Origin: JANLQX01 sp031423635
GTDB lineage: Bacteria > Actinomycetota > Acidimicrobiia > Acidimicrobiales > JANYDT01
Direction: 5' to 3'
Length of the DNA: 25,246 nt
NCBI GenBank assembly: GCA_031423635.1
Contig: JANPFX010000070.1
Location: 1 to 25,246, forward strand
In this document: in pieces, positions 1-8,147 of the stretch
Layout of the letters: each line of letters begins with the position of its first letter
How positions within the stretch are numbered: position 1 is the stretch's first letter
Notes under the pieces: generated by a model
Databases searched by the model: none
Told to the model about the DNA's origin: nothing
Seen by the model: only the letters and a program-made list of their open reading frames with translations
Position numbers and translations under genes: made by a program

Positions 1-332
1 CGACTCCGTGGGTTCCGAGCGGACAGACACCCATCGGTACGTTCCCGGTCGTTCCGCCGGCCGTGATCGATTCGCCCCCGGCCGGGCCCGAGAGCCCAAC
101 CGTCCCGATTGCTCTCCCGGCCGGTCCCGTGCCCGTTCGGCCGGTCAACCGCATCGTGACGTTCCCGAGCCCGACGCCGACCACGGCCCGTCCACCGGCC
201 GGACCCGCGCTGATCCCTTCGGCGGGCGGCACCAAGGTGGTCATCCGCGTCGCCGCCCGGGCGACGCCTATCCGACGCCTCGCGATTTCCCCGAAGAAGG
301 TCCCGGCTGCACGTCGCGGCTCAGTTCGCTGA
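1..332 (+). CDS. Proline-rich protein, C-terminal part (5' end outside window)
   Basis: The reading frame is open from the first base of the window to a TGA at 330-332, with mostly G or C in third codon positions. The visible 109 or so residues are rich in Pro, Ala, Val and Arg, with repeated P-A-G-P units and a basic tail ending in RRGSVR. No enzyme motif or membrane helix is visible, so this looks like a low-complexity C-terminal tail, for example of a cell-envelope protein. The gene converges on the acyltransferase gene with only 8 bp between the two stop codons. No family is recognised. Another plus-strand frame is also open here, so the choice of frame rests on codon composition and on this stop falling just before the neighbouring gene. 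Confidence 0.45.
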   Translation, partial: TPWVPSGQTPIGTFPVVPPAVIDSPPAGPESPTVPIALPAGPVPVRPVNRIVTFPSPTPTTARPPAGPALIPSAGGTKVVIRVAARATPIRRLAISPKKVPAARRGSVR

Positions 333-340
333 CGGGGAAC

Positions 341-1360
341 TCAGCTGGGCCAGCGCCGCTTGGCCTTCTCTTCGCCGTCGGAACGGGCCGCCACGCGTGC
401 GCCCTGGGTCCAGGCCCGCCGCCAGCCGGTCTGGGCGGGGCCGCTCAACGGCGGAGTCGCACCGTCGGCGGCACGGCGCCGGGCCGACCACCAGTCGGTG
501 CGGTGCTCGTCCGCGAGCTCGTTCACCGCGGCCTCGAGGCGGGCGTTCAGTCGCCGCGCGTCGTCGTCGGGGCCCGGGAAGATCGGCAGCCCGAAGGTCA
601 CGGTGCATGAATGCCGCTTCGGGCGGCCGGCACCCTTGGGCAGCACCTCGTCGGCGCCTTCGACGTGGACGGGCACGATCGGGCACTGACGCCGAACGGC
701 CAGGAACGACGCGCCGGGCTTGAACTCCTGGCCCCATCCGTCGGGTGATCGGCCGCCTTCGGGGAAGATGATCAGGCTCCAGCCATCGGCGAGCAGCGAG
801 AGCAGACGGTCGCTCGACGTCCGGCTGACCTTCAAGCGCTCGATCGGCACCGCGTTGATCGTCAGGGAGCTGGCGATCGCCTTCCAGCGCTTGTCGAAGA
901 AGTAGTCGGCGCCGGCCGCGACGATCGTCTTGCGGCGAAGAGAAGCCGGTACGGAGGTGAGGAGCAGTCCGGTGTCGATGTGGCTGTGATGGTTCGCGGC
1001 GAAGATCACGGGGCCTTCGAGGCCCTCGAGTCGATCGAGCCCGCGTACCTTGGGGTCGGCGAGCGTGGCGATCGTGGCGCGGACGACGGTCTCCTGAATG
1101 ACCCGCCTGGTCACGGAGGCCAGCGGCTCGCGGGCCCAATCGGTGTCGTAGTCGACCCCGAGCGTGGAGACGGCGGGGGGAACGTCGACCCCGCGGGGCC
1201 GAGTGGGCGCCGTGAACGGGAATCCCCGAAGCGAGCGTGGCACCAGATCCTTCGGCGACGACGCGACCGGCGGCGCCTTGTCCTTCACGGCGCGAACCAG
1301 TGCGCCGAGGCGGCTCGGGCGGTCATCGGCCCGGGACTCGCCGATGGGGAACGGGCTCAC
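341..1360 (-). CDS. Lysophospholipid acyltransferase-like protein (PlsC family)
   Basis: This 339-residue protein of the PlsC/LPLAT superfamily would transfer an acyl group from acyl-CoA or acyl-ACP to a glycerol phosphate or other alcohol at the membrane face. It shows the catalytic H-x4-D motif as NHHSHID (residues 123-129), the phosphate-binding FPEGGRS block (199-205) and a following FKPG (213-216). The family core is about 200 residues; here it has a roughly 100-residue N-terminal extension and a basic C-terminal tail. Translation starts at a GTG at 1360 that overlaps the stop of the upstream 43-residue gene (GTGA), which indicates translational coupling. It is the last gene of the operon beginning with the acyl-CoA reductase/HAD fusion, so its acceptor may be a product of that operon. 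The acyltransferase assignment is firm; the substrate is unknown. Confidence 0.9.
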   Translation of the reverse strand: MSPFPIGESRADDRPSRLGALVRAVKDKAPPVASSPKDLVPRSLRGFPFTAPTRPRGVDVPPAVSTLGVDYDTDWAREPLASVTRRVIQETVVRATIATLADPKVRGLDRLEGLEGPVIFAANHHSHIDTGLLLTSVPASLRRKTIVAAGADYFFDKRWKAIASSLTINAVPIERLKVSRTSSDRLLSLLADGWSLIIFPEGGRSPDGWGQEFKPGASFLAVRRQCPIVPVHVEGADEVLPKGAGRPKRHSCTVTFGLPIFPGPDDDARRLNARLEAAVNELADEHRTDWWSARRRAADGATPPLSGPAQTGWRRAWTQGARVAARSDGEEKAKRRWPS

Positions 1361-1488
1361 AGCGACCCTCGGCGCAGCGCCCGGACGGTCATCACCGCGA
1401 CCGACGCTCCGATGGTGGCGAGGCAGACGAACTTGGCCTTCGTGACGTCGAGCAAGGACGAGGACGACAGTCGGGGGAGCTTGGCCAT
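1357..1488 (-). CDS. Small one-helix membrane protein (43 aa)
   Basis: A 43-codon gene starts at the ATG at 1488, one base after the stop codon of the LarA-like gene, and its TGA overlaps the GTG of the acyltransferase gene. It therefore fills the gap between its neighbours exactly, which is the main reason to believe it is real. The product has a polar, basic N terminus (MAKLPRLSSSS), a hydrophobic stretch from about residue 21 to 37 (FVCLATIGASVAVMTV) and a basic end (RALRRGSL). This is the layout of a single membrane-spanning segment with charges on both sides. It could anchor or regulate the lipid enzymes encoded around it, but that is inference from position. No family is recognised. Confidence 0.6.
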   Translation of the reverse strand: MAKLPRLSSSSLLDVTKAKFVCLATIGASVAVMTVRALRRGSL

Positions 1489-1489
1489 C

Positions 1490-3094
1490 TCAGACCACTT
1501 CGCTGAGGAAGATCGGCGGATTGTGGATGTGGGTGAGCGTCGGGTTGCGACCGACCACGTCGCTCGCCATCTCCAACGCATCTCGCATCGTCGAGGCCGG
1601 CTGGAAGCCGAGTCGGCGAACCGACTTCACGTCGCCGCCGACGATGATGACGCGGCCGAGGTGCTCGAGCGCGTGCGAGCCCCAGTACCACATGTAGAAC
1701 GGGTGCACCCCGTGGTACGCATAGCTGGTGCGGTAGAGGTGGCGGTACCACTCGTCCTCGGCGAACTGCTTCTCGAAGTCGCGTTCGATGACTTTGGGAT
1801 CGGTGGAGGCCGACAGCACCTGCTCGAAGAAGTCGATGTAGCTCGGGTGGTGTACCGGATGGAACTCCCACGGGGTCGGGTGGCTCATGATCAGCACGCC
1901 GCCCTCGCGCACGAGCGGCTTGTTGCGGTAGAGGTGGAAGAAGTACCCGAGCCCGAGGCACATGACGAGGATCGGGTTCATGATCGAGTTCACGTTGTAC
2001 GGGCCGATGTAGGGCAGACCCATGGTGAGGATGTCGGTCTGGCCTTCGACGCGCACGAGTTGTTGACGGTGCACCTGAGCGATCGTCACGTCGTGGACAG
2101 CTTCGACTTCGCCGGCCTGCACGCTCGTCATCTTGTGCGGAGCCTTCGTGGCGTGGAAGATCGACCGCTTGCTTCGCGCCGGAAGCCGATCGAGCGACTT
2201 CGAAACCGCGACGAACGTGGCGCGGTCGCGCGCCGTCCACTCCCATTCGCGCTTCTGCAGGAACGCCAGCGATCCGGGAAACGCGTCGTTGTTCATCGTC
2301 GACTCGATCTGGAAGATCTTCACGCCGGCGTCGCGGATGACGGTTCCCATTCGCCAGTTGATGTCGTGGAACTTCGACTTGTCCTTGTCCATGATGGATT
2401 TGGAAGCGCGCAGAGTATCGACGTTGTGGTGATGGCGGATGCCGGCGTAGCCCGCGAGTCCGGTTGCCGTGGACTTCCAGCCGCCGTTCATGGCGACGAG
2501 GTTGATGTTGACGTAGACGAGGAGATCGCTCTCGGCGGCGCGCTTGGAGAACTGCACCTGCTCGCCGTGGCGCGTCTCGCCGAGCATCACCATGGCGTCG
2601 GGGTCCTCGGCGTCGTGGTTGTAGAGCGCACCGGATGGAGCGAACGCGTCGTAGACACGGTCCCCGACAGCATGGCGGAGCTCGTCTTCGGTCATGCGGC
2701 GGTGGAGGGCGAGGGCGGCGATCAGATGGACGTCGTCGACACCCTTGCGGGCGGCGAGCTCGAGCACCTCCTCGATGATCATCTGACGGATGTCGGGCCG
2801 CTCCATTGGGGGCAGCGGAAGCGAGATGTCGTCGAACGCGATCGTCAGCTTCATCCCCGAGAACAGCAGTGCGTCGAGCGGCTCAGAATCGCCGATCGGA
2901 TTGGCCAGCGCGTGGCGGATCGCACCGCGGGGGTCGGCGATCGCGTCGAGCGGTTCGGGTGCGTAGATCACCCGGCTGCCGACCGGAAGCTTCTCCAGTC
3001 GGAAGCCTTCGCCGTGCCAGAACAGCGTGGGTGGGGTCGACCGGTCGACCTCGAGGACGAACCCGGGACGGGGGCCGCGTTTGCGATCGCTCAT
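1490..3094 (-). CDS. LarA-like protein (lactate racemase family, nickel-pincer nucleotide enzyme homologue)
   Basis: This 534-residue protein resembles LarA (DUF2088 N-terminal domain). LarA enzymes racemise or epimerise 2-hydroxy acids with a nickel-pincer nucleotide cofactor bound covalently to a lysine. Visible counterparts of LarA active-site elements are H131 in ALALHRRMT, H160 in LYNHD, the cofactor lysine K207 in NGGWKSTATG and the histidine cluster HHHN (221-224). The nucleotide-binding loop is changed: D88-D89-I-S-L-P replaces the usual D-x-T-R-P. The protein is about 100 residues longer than Lactobacillus LarA. Its ATG overlaps the stop of the alcohol dehydrogenase (ATGA). No cofactor-synthesis genes (larB, larC, larE) lie in the window. 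The hydroxy-acid substrate is unknown; the operon suggests a lipid or polyol-derived compound. Confidence 0.85.
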   Translation of the reverse strand: MSDRKRGPRPGFVLEVDRSTPPTLFWHGEGFRLEKLPVGSRVIYAPEPLDAIADPRGAIRHALANPIGDSEPLDALLFSGMKLTIAFDDISLPLPPMERPDIRQMIIEEVLELAARKGVDDVHLIAALALHRRMTEDELRHAVGDRVYDAFAPSGALYNHDAEDPDAMVMLGETRHGEQVQFSKRAAESDLLVYVNINLVAMNGGWKSTATGLAGYAGIRHHHNVDTLRASKSIMDKDKSKFHDINWRMGTVIRDAGVKIFQIESTMNNDAFPGSLAFLQKREWEWTARDRATFVAVSKSLDRLPARSKRSIFHATKAPHKMTSVQAGEVEAVHDVTIAQVHRQQLVRVEGQTDILTMGLPYIGPYNVNSIMNPILVMCLGLGYFFHLYRNKPLVREGGVLIMSHPTPWEFHPVHHPSYIDFFEQVLSASTDPKVIERDFEKQFAEDEWYRHLYRTSYAYHGVHPFYMWYWGSHALEHLGRVIIVGGDVKSVRRLGFQPASTMRDALEMASDVVGRNPTLTHIHNPPIFLSEVV

Positions 3095-4284
3095 CGTTGC
3101 TTTTCCTTGCGCAGGTCGAAACAGATCTTGGTTGCCCCGCGTCGGCCGGCGTTGAGCGCATGGTCGAAGGCGAGCGGGTGGTCATGGAGCGGATACGTCG
3201 CCGAGACGAGCCGCCCGAGACCGGGGGCAAGTTCGATGGCGAGATCGAAGGTGCGCCGGCCACCGAGGGCCGACTCGGTTCCGTAGGCGTACGCACCGAC
3301 GAGTGCGACTTCGCGATGCCAGAGCGGCGTGAGATCGATCGAGACCGTGGCCGGCATGCCGACGAGGACGATGCGTCCCCCGGGTCGGACCACCGACAGG
3401 GCTTGGGTGATCGACCCTGCGGTGCCGACGCAGTCGAACACGACATCGGCGCCACCGGTGAGCCGTTCGATGTCACCGTCGCCGATGGCCATCGATCCGG
3501 TGACGCGACGGACGGTCCGGGCGAGCGCCGAAGGGTCGACGATGGTATGCGCGCCGAACGATCTCGCCATCGCTACCTGGTCAGGATGACGGGCGGCGAC
3601 GATGAGATGGCTCACTGGGTTGAAGGCGGTGATGGCCCGTATGGTAAGCGCGCCTATGGTTCCGGCGCCGATAACGGCCGCGATCGCACCACCGGTCGCT
3701 CCGCCGAGGAGGCCCGGTGAGAGCGCGGCGTGCACGCAACACGCCATCGGTTCGATCATCACCGCGTCTTCGTCGGAGAGCTCGTCGGGCACGGCGTGCA
3801 GTTGGGACCGGTGGGCGACCATGCCCGTGGACCAACCGCCCCCCGTGTCGCAGCAGAACCCTGACTGGAGGCCCGGGCGCAGGTTGCCGAACGTGAGGTG
3901 CTCACAACGGCCGAGGTGGCCGGACGCGCACCAGGTGCACGCCGGGCTGACGTTGCGGGCGACGCACCCGAGGACCGGCTCGAGCACGACGCGCTGACCG
4001 TCGGCCGAGTCGGCGACGACTTCATGGCCGGGCACGAACGGGAACGAGACGATCGGCTCGAAGTAGCGCGAGCTCGTTCCCTGCACGGTGGCGAGGTCGC
4101 TGCCGCAGATACCGGAGAGCCGCGGACGGATCCGCTGCCACTCGGGTCCGGGAAGCGCCCGCTCGGCATGATGCTCGTCGAGCGTGAGCGGTCCGGTGCG
4201 ATGGGCCCGTGCGGGGGCCAGCTTGGACAGAACCTTCGCCGCGGCGAAACGGGGAACGTCGCGCTCGAACACGAGCGCCTTCAC
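3091..4284 (-). CDS. Zinc-binding alcohol dehydrogenase (MDR superfamily)
   Basis: This 397-residue medium-chain dehydrogenase/reductase would oxidise an alcohol, or reduce a carbonyl, with NAD(P). Catalytic zinc ligands are visible as C60 in SGICGSD and H87-E88 in PGHE, with E178 in the IEPM block. A structural zinc site is likely from C107, C116, C119 and C127 (ACTWCASGHLGRC). The Rossmann fold carries GAGTIG at 206-211. The GTG start at 4284 overlaps the stop of the reductase/HAD fusion (GTGA), and its own stop overlaps the start of the LarA-like gene (ATGA). The position between a fatty acyl-CoA reductase-like protein and a racemase homologue suggests it handles an alcohol or hydroxy acid in the same pathway. 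The substrate cannot be read from sequence. Confidence 0.9.
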   Translation of the reverse strand: MKALVFERDVPRFAAAKVLSKLAPARAHRTGPLTLDEHHAERALPGPEWQRIRPRLSGICGSDLATVQGTSSRYFEPIVSFPFVPGHEVVADSADGQRVVLEPVLGCVARNVSPACTWCASGHLGRCEHLTFGNLRPGLQSGFCCDTGGGWSTGMVAHRSQLHAVPDELSDEDAVMIEPMACCVHAALSPGLLGGATGGAIAAVIGAGTIGALTIRAITAFNPVSHLIVAARHPDQVAMARSFGAHTIVDPSALARTVRRVTGSMAIGDGDIERLTGGADVVFDCVGTAGSITQALSVVRPGGRIVLVGMPATVSIDLTPLWHREVALVGAYAYGTESALGGRRTFDLAIELAPGLGRLVSATYPLHDHPLAFDHALNAGRRGATKICFDLRKEKQR

Positions 4285-6656
4285 CGCAGACCACCCCCAC
4301 TCCGGGCGCCGGGAAGCATGCGGGTCGGCTTGAGCGGTCCGATGGGCAGGAGGGGGCGCGGTCCGCCCGGAGCCTTCTCCCAGTTCTCGACGTGCCAGCC
4401 GCGCTTGCGGGCAATGGTCGCCAGCTTCGACTCAGGGTTCACGGCGACGGGATACCCGACGGCCTCGAGCATCGGCAGATCGCTCGCCGAGTCGGCGTAG
4501 GCGACGGACTGGTCGAGCGAAAGGCCCTCGGCCTCGGCGTAGGCCTGCAGCAGGAGCGCTCGCGACTCGCCGGTCGGAGGACCGATGTCGAGCTCCCCGG
4601 TGAAGGTCCCGTCGGCACGCGTGGTCATGCGGGCGGCGACGATCTCGTCGAAGAGCGGTCGCAGCGGTTCGACGAGGAAGTCGAGGGCACCGGTGATGAG
4701 CACGGTGCGGTGGCCGAGGGCCCGGTGCTCGCGCACGCGCCGGATTCCGGCGGGGAACGACTTCGTGACCACCAGCTGGGTGAGGTATTCGACGGCGTCC
4801 TCGGACATCAGCTGCGCCGGTGCTTCGTCGTAGCGCCGATAGAACGAGCGGAGGAAGTCACCGCGGTCCTTGCGGTCGAGGGCGAGCAGCGAAGGCGCGT
4901 CGCGAATCATCTTCAGGACGAACTTGGTGCGATCGGCGGCGTCGAGATCGCGAGTGGCGAGCCAGGAGAACGACTCGACCACGTTCGATGCGATGAGCGT
5001 GTTCTCGAGATCGAATGCGGCGAGATGGCGTTCGGGGGAGAGGATTGCTCGCTTGGTCCGGTCGTGGCGCGATTCGCCCTCCTTCTTTCCGGGAGAGGTA
5101 CGCACCCGGGCATGGAGGACGACCGACGGTAGGTGCGTCTCTCGGACGTAGTCCCGCCACACGATGACCTTCGGGTCGAACGAGAACTTCTCCTGATCCG
5201 ACGGCGGGAGGCTCTCGAACAGCGCAATCAGCCGGTCCACCCGAAAGATCGCCTCGGTCTCGGTGTAGGCGCCATAGAGCTTCACGTAGGACAGCGCCCG
5301 ATCGGCGTCGGCGCGGGTCTCCTCGAGCTTCGCCACGATCTCCGCGCGGCTCCCTCGTACCGGAAGTGCCGAGATGATCCGCTCACCGCGTCGGAGGAAC
5401 TCGGTCGTCCGACGGAGCTGAGCCTCGACGCGTCCCCGACCCGGAAACGACCATTCGGGCACCATGATCGGCTGCCCCTCACGGTCGTAAAGAGGATGCT
5501 CGGTGAACCATTCGCGAATGGTGTCGACCATCTCGCGGTAGCGCAGCGGCTGACGCGAACCGGAAGCCACCTGGTAGACGGTCGGTCCGCTCGGATGCGG
5601 TCCGACGGCGCAGACGGCGATGATGGCTGCGACCACGTGATCGACCGGGATCACGTCGACGACGCCCTCGGGAATTCCGGGGAACTCCTTCAGTAATCCG
5701 CGCGCGTAGGAGATGATGACGGGCTCCGCCATCCGGAACCCGCGGATCCAGCCCGGCTTGGGCTCGGCGAGGGCCGATTCGATGATCGAAGGTCGGACGG
5801 TCGTGACGGGAACGCCATCGCGGGTCTCGAGCAGGGCCCGTTCGCCGAGCGCTTTCGTGTAGGCGTAGGCGTCAGGCCAGCCGAGCGACGCGGCCCGGGC
5901 GATGCCGGCATCGACGAGCTTGGTCCGGACCCATTCCTCGCGGAGCTTCTCCGTCTTTGCAGCAAGCAGGGGAGTGCCCGCGGCGCCGAGCTCGGAGCGG
6001 GCCTGGCGGCGGAACCGCTTCAGGTTGTCCTCGGAACGTGATTCGGCATCGAAGTCACCGCGGAGCCGGCGGGCGGCGGCAACCTCGGCACGCCAGTCGG
6101 CCTCGGTGGAGAACGGCGTGTCCGGCAGTGGCTTCTCGGGCGCGTCACCGCGGCGAGCGCCGGCCACATAACACGTGGACACCGCCACGAGGTGGCCGGC
6201 GCAGCCGGACTCCCGCATGGCCTGGGCGACGCGCATGGGTCCGAGCAGATTCGTCTCGACGGCAGAGTCGATCGGCGAGTCGAACGCCACTGCCGCCGCC
6301 GAGTGCACCACGGTGTGGCAGGGCTGGAGGATCGCCCGGCCCTCGTCGGTGAGGCCCATCCCATCGCGTGACACGTCGCCGTCGATGACCAGGATCCGCC
6401 GCTCCATCTCGGCGTCGAAGCGATCGCCGAGCTCGGCGCGAAGTCGGTCGAAGCAGTCGTTGCGGAGGATCTCGCGCTTCACCCTGTCCTTCGCCGTGGT
6501 GCGCTTGCCGGCGCGGACGACGAGCACGAGCTCGCATCCGGGGACGCCGCGAAGGAACCGCTCGACCAGAGCGGTTCCCAAAAACCCTGTCGCGCCGGTG
6601 ATGGCGATGCGGGCTCCGTCGAGTGATTCCGAAATCACGGGTAGTTGTTCTACCAT
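4281..6656 (-). CDS. Fatty acyl-CoA reductase-like domain fused to HAD-IB phosphatase domain
   Basis: This 791-residue two-enzyme fusion is the first gene of the operon. Residues 12 to about 375 form an extended SDR of the male-sterility/NAD_binding_4 type: GATGFLG (21-27) binds NADP, and YAYTK (264-268) holds the catalytic Tyr and Lys. A segment at 460-515 containing FSFDPKVIVWRDY resembles the C-terminal domain of fatty acyl-CoA reductases, which reduce acyl thioesters to aldehydes or alcohols. Residues 544 to about 760 form a HAD subfamily IB domain: D549 in AFDLENTLI is the expected nucleophile, ITGALDF (654-660) is motif II and YADSASDLP (720-728) is motif IV. The second acid of motif I is Glu (DLE) rather than Asp. 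The start is 7 bp from a divergent TetR gene. The most likely role is reduction of a fatty acyl group coupled to a dephosphorylation. Confidence 0.87.
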   Translation of the reverse strand: MVEQLPVISESLDGARIAITGATGFLGTALVERFLRGVPGCELVLVVRAGKRTTAKDRVKREILRNDCFDRLRAELGDRFDAEMERRILVIDGDVSRDGMGLTDEGRAILQPCHTVVHSAAAVAFDSPIDSAVETNLLGPMRVAQAMRESGCAGHLVAVSTCYVAGARRGDAPEKPLPDTPFSTEADWRAEVAAARRLRGDFDAESRSEDNLKRFRRQARSELGAAGTPLLAAKTEKLREEWVRTKLVDAGIARAASLGWPDAYAYTKALGERALLETRDGVPVTTVRPSIIESALAEPKPGWIRGFRMAEPVIISYARGLLKEFPGIPEGVVDVIPVDHVVAAIIAVCAVGPHPSGPTVYQVASGSRQPLRYREMVDTIREWFTEHPLYDREGQPIMVPEWSFPGRGRVEAQLRRTTEFLRRGERIISALPVRGSRAEIVAKLEETRADADRALSYVKLYGAYTETEAIFRVDRLIALFESLPPSDQEKFSFDPKVIVWRDYVRETHLPSVVLHARVRTSPGKKEGESRHDRTKRAILSPERHLAAFDLENTLIASNVVESFSWLATRDLDAADRTKFVLKMIRDAPSLLALDRKDRGDFLRSFYRRYDEAPAQLMSEDAVEYLTQLVVTKSFPAGIRRVREHRALGHRTVLITGALDFLVEPLRPLFDEIVAARMTTRADGTFTGELDIGPPTGESRALLLQAYAEAEGLSLDQSVAYADSASDLPMLEAVGYPVAVNPESKLATIARKRGWHVENWEKAPGGPRPLLPIGPLKPTRMLPGARSGGGLR
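6651..6656 (+). promoter_or_regulatory. Candidate leaderless -10 box of the TetR gene
   Basis: TACCAT matches the actinobacterial TANNNT -10 consensus and ends 7 nt before the GTG at 6664, the spacing expected if transcription begins at the start codon. There is no ribosome-binding site in front of this GTG, which supports a leaderless transcript. Confidence 0.4.
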
Positions 6657-6661
6657 TTGGT
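6652..6661. promoter_or_regulatory. Possible operator between divergent TetR and reductase genes
   Basis: ACCATTTGGT has 4-bp inverted arms (ACCA/TGGT) around a TT centre. It sits over the ATG of the reductase/HAD gene (6656) and just before the GTG of the TetR gene (6664). A TetR dimer bound here would cover both starts. The arms are short, so this is only suggestive. Confidence 0.25.
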
Positions 6662-6663
6662 CA

Positions 6664-7317
6664 GTGTCGGCCGCTCACTTCCCCCGGACCAGGGTCCTCC
6701 CGCGCAACGCCACCGCCGTGCGCATCCTGGAGGCAGCGCTCTCCACGTTCGCCTCGCGGGGTGTCGGGGCGACGTCGCTCGACGCTGTCGCCGCAGCCGC
6801 CGGCTGTACGAAACAGACCCTTCTTCACCACTACGGCTCCAAGGACGGTCTGCTCGACGCCGTGCTGCTGGCCGTGGCCGGTGAGCTCGGGGAGGCGGTC
6901 GATGCCGGGCTCTCACGGCCGGAAGGGGAGTGGGAACGACTCGACGCGGTGGTCCGGGCGGTCTTCCGTCTCGCTGCCCGTCGGCCCGAACTCTTGAGCC
7001 TGGTCCGCGAGGTCGGCCGACTCGGCACGCCGTTCGTCGACCGTCTGGCCGGCTCGCTCGAAGTCCTCTCGGAGCGGGCGACGACGTTCCTCCGGGTCGG
7101 CGTCACCCGGGGCGTGTTCCGTCCCCACGATCCCCGGCTCGTCCTGCTCTCGGCGTACTCATCAGTGGTCGCCGCAGCGACCGAGGTCGAGACGCTCCGT
7201 CAGCTCGGCGTCTCCCCGAGCATCCGCATCCTCGTGCGTCGCCGTCGGGCCCTCAGCGAGGAACTCCGCGCCATTCTCAGCGAGCCGTCCGGGGCGGCCC
7301 TCAACCGCGCGGTTTGA
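6664..7317 (+). CDS. TetR family transcriptional regulator
   Basis: This 217-residue regulator has a TetR-type DNA-binding domain at residues 18-65: a first helix (VRILEAALSTFASRGV), then TSLDAVAAAAG and the recognition region CTKQTLLHHYGSKDGLL. The C-terminal half would bind an unidentified ligand. The GTG at 6664 is chosen because it places about 18 residues before the first helix, as usual for the family, and because a TACCAT box lies 7 nt upstream. The gene is divergent from the lipid-type operon with 7 bp between start codons, so it most likely controls that operon and itself. Its stop codon overlaps the DUF3097 start by one base. Confidence 0.88.
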   Translation: MSAAHFPRTRVLPRNATAVRILEAALSTFASRGVGATSLDAVAAAAGCTKQTLLHHYGSKDGLLDAVLLAVAGELGEAVDAGLSRPEGEWERLDAVVRAVFRLAARRPELLSLVREVGRLGTPFVDRLAGSLEVLSERATTFLRVGVTRGVFRPHDPRLVLLSAYSSVVAAATEVETLRQLGVSPSIRILVRRRRALSEELRAILSEPSGAALNRAV

Positions 7318-8129
7318 TGTCCGGAATCCTGGGAGGTACCCCTGACCAGCCTCGACGGGCAACCCAACGCCCGGTGGTCGAGGCTGTTCCGGGACGGCGG
7401 GTGATGCACCGGGGAACGAGGACCATTGGAGTGGTGGTCTCCGCCAAGGTCGACATGGTCACGCTGTCGACCCCGACCGGTGGGGAACGGCATTTCCGCA
7501 TGCTCCCCGAGGGCTTCGTCGTCGACGGAGCCATCGTCACGCTCGTCGAGCCGCGCCGGGTGCCGCCGCCGCCGGCGGAGCGGCGGACGGCGTCCGGCTC
7601 GTTCGCCGGGATAGTTCCGGACCGGGCCCGGGTGGCGCGGGCGGGTCGGCTGTGGGTCGAGGGCATCCACGACGCCGAGCTCGTCGAGAAGGTCTGGGGG
7701 GACGATCTCCGCGAGGCCGGTGTGGTCGTCGAGCGCCTCGATGGCATCGACGACCTGGTCGAGGCGGTTCGGGACTTCGGGCCCGGCCCGGGTCGGCCGC
7801 TAGGCATTCTGGTCGATCACCTGGTCCCGGGTTCGAAGGAGTCCCGGCTCGCGGAGCAGGTGCGCAGCGAGTACGTCCTCGTGACCGGCACTCCGTACGT
7901 GGACGTCTGGCAGGCGATCCGGCCGAGCGTTGTCGGCATCAGCGCCTGGCCCGAGGTTCCGCGGAGCGAGGACTGGAAGACCGGCGTGGCCCGGCGGCTC
8001 GGGTGGATTGACCCGCCGGGCGCGATCTGGCGTAGGCTCCTGGGCGCCGTTTCGACGTATGCCGACCTCGAACCTGCGGTTGTCGGCGCTGTCGAGGAAC
8101 TTCTCGATACACTTCTCCCCGACGGGTAA
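7317..8129 (+). CDS. DUF3097 family protein
   Basis: This 270-residue protein belongs to DUF3097, an uncharacterised family found mainly in actinobacteria. The diagnostic block is LWVEGIHDAELVEKVWGDDLR (roughly residues 109-129, quoted here as its start LWVEGIHDAELVEK), followed by the LGILVDHLVPGSKES and LVTGTPYVDVWQA segments. The VEGxxDAE and LVDHL arrangement recalls Toprim-like folds of nucleic-acid enzymes, but no function is established. The start is the ATG at 7317, which overlaps the TetR stop (TGATG) and suggests coupling. There is no signal peptide or membrane segment. Its link with the adjacent lipid-type operon may be only positional. Confidence 0.85.
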   Translation: MSGILGGTPDQPRRATQRPVVEAVPGRRVMHRGTRTIGVVVSAKVDMVTLSTPTGGERHFRMLPEGFVVDGAIVTLVEPRRVPPPPAERRTASGSFAGIVPDRARVARAGRLWVEGIHDAELVEKVWGDDLREAGVVVERLDGIDDLVEAVRDFGPGPGRPLGILVDHLVPGSKESRLAEQVRSEYVLVTGTPYVDVWQAIRPSVVGISAWPEVPRSEDWKTGVARRLGWIDPPGAIWRRLLGAVSTYADLEPAVVGAVEELLDTLLPDG

Positions 8130-8147
8130 CCCAGCCTGCGTGCGCTC

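Noticed and set aside
980..3286. Very long (768-codon) plus-strand open frame
   Set aside because: It is antisense to the acyltransferase, micropeptide and LarA-like genes, which have clear motifs; long antisense frames are common in GC-rich coding DNA.
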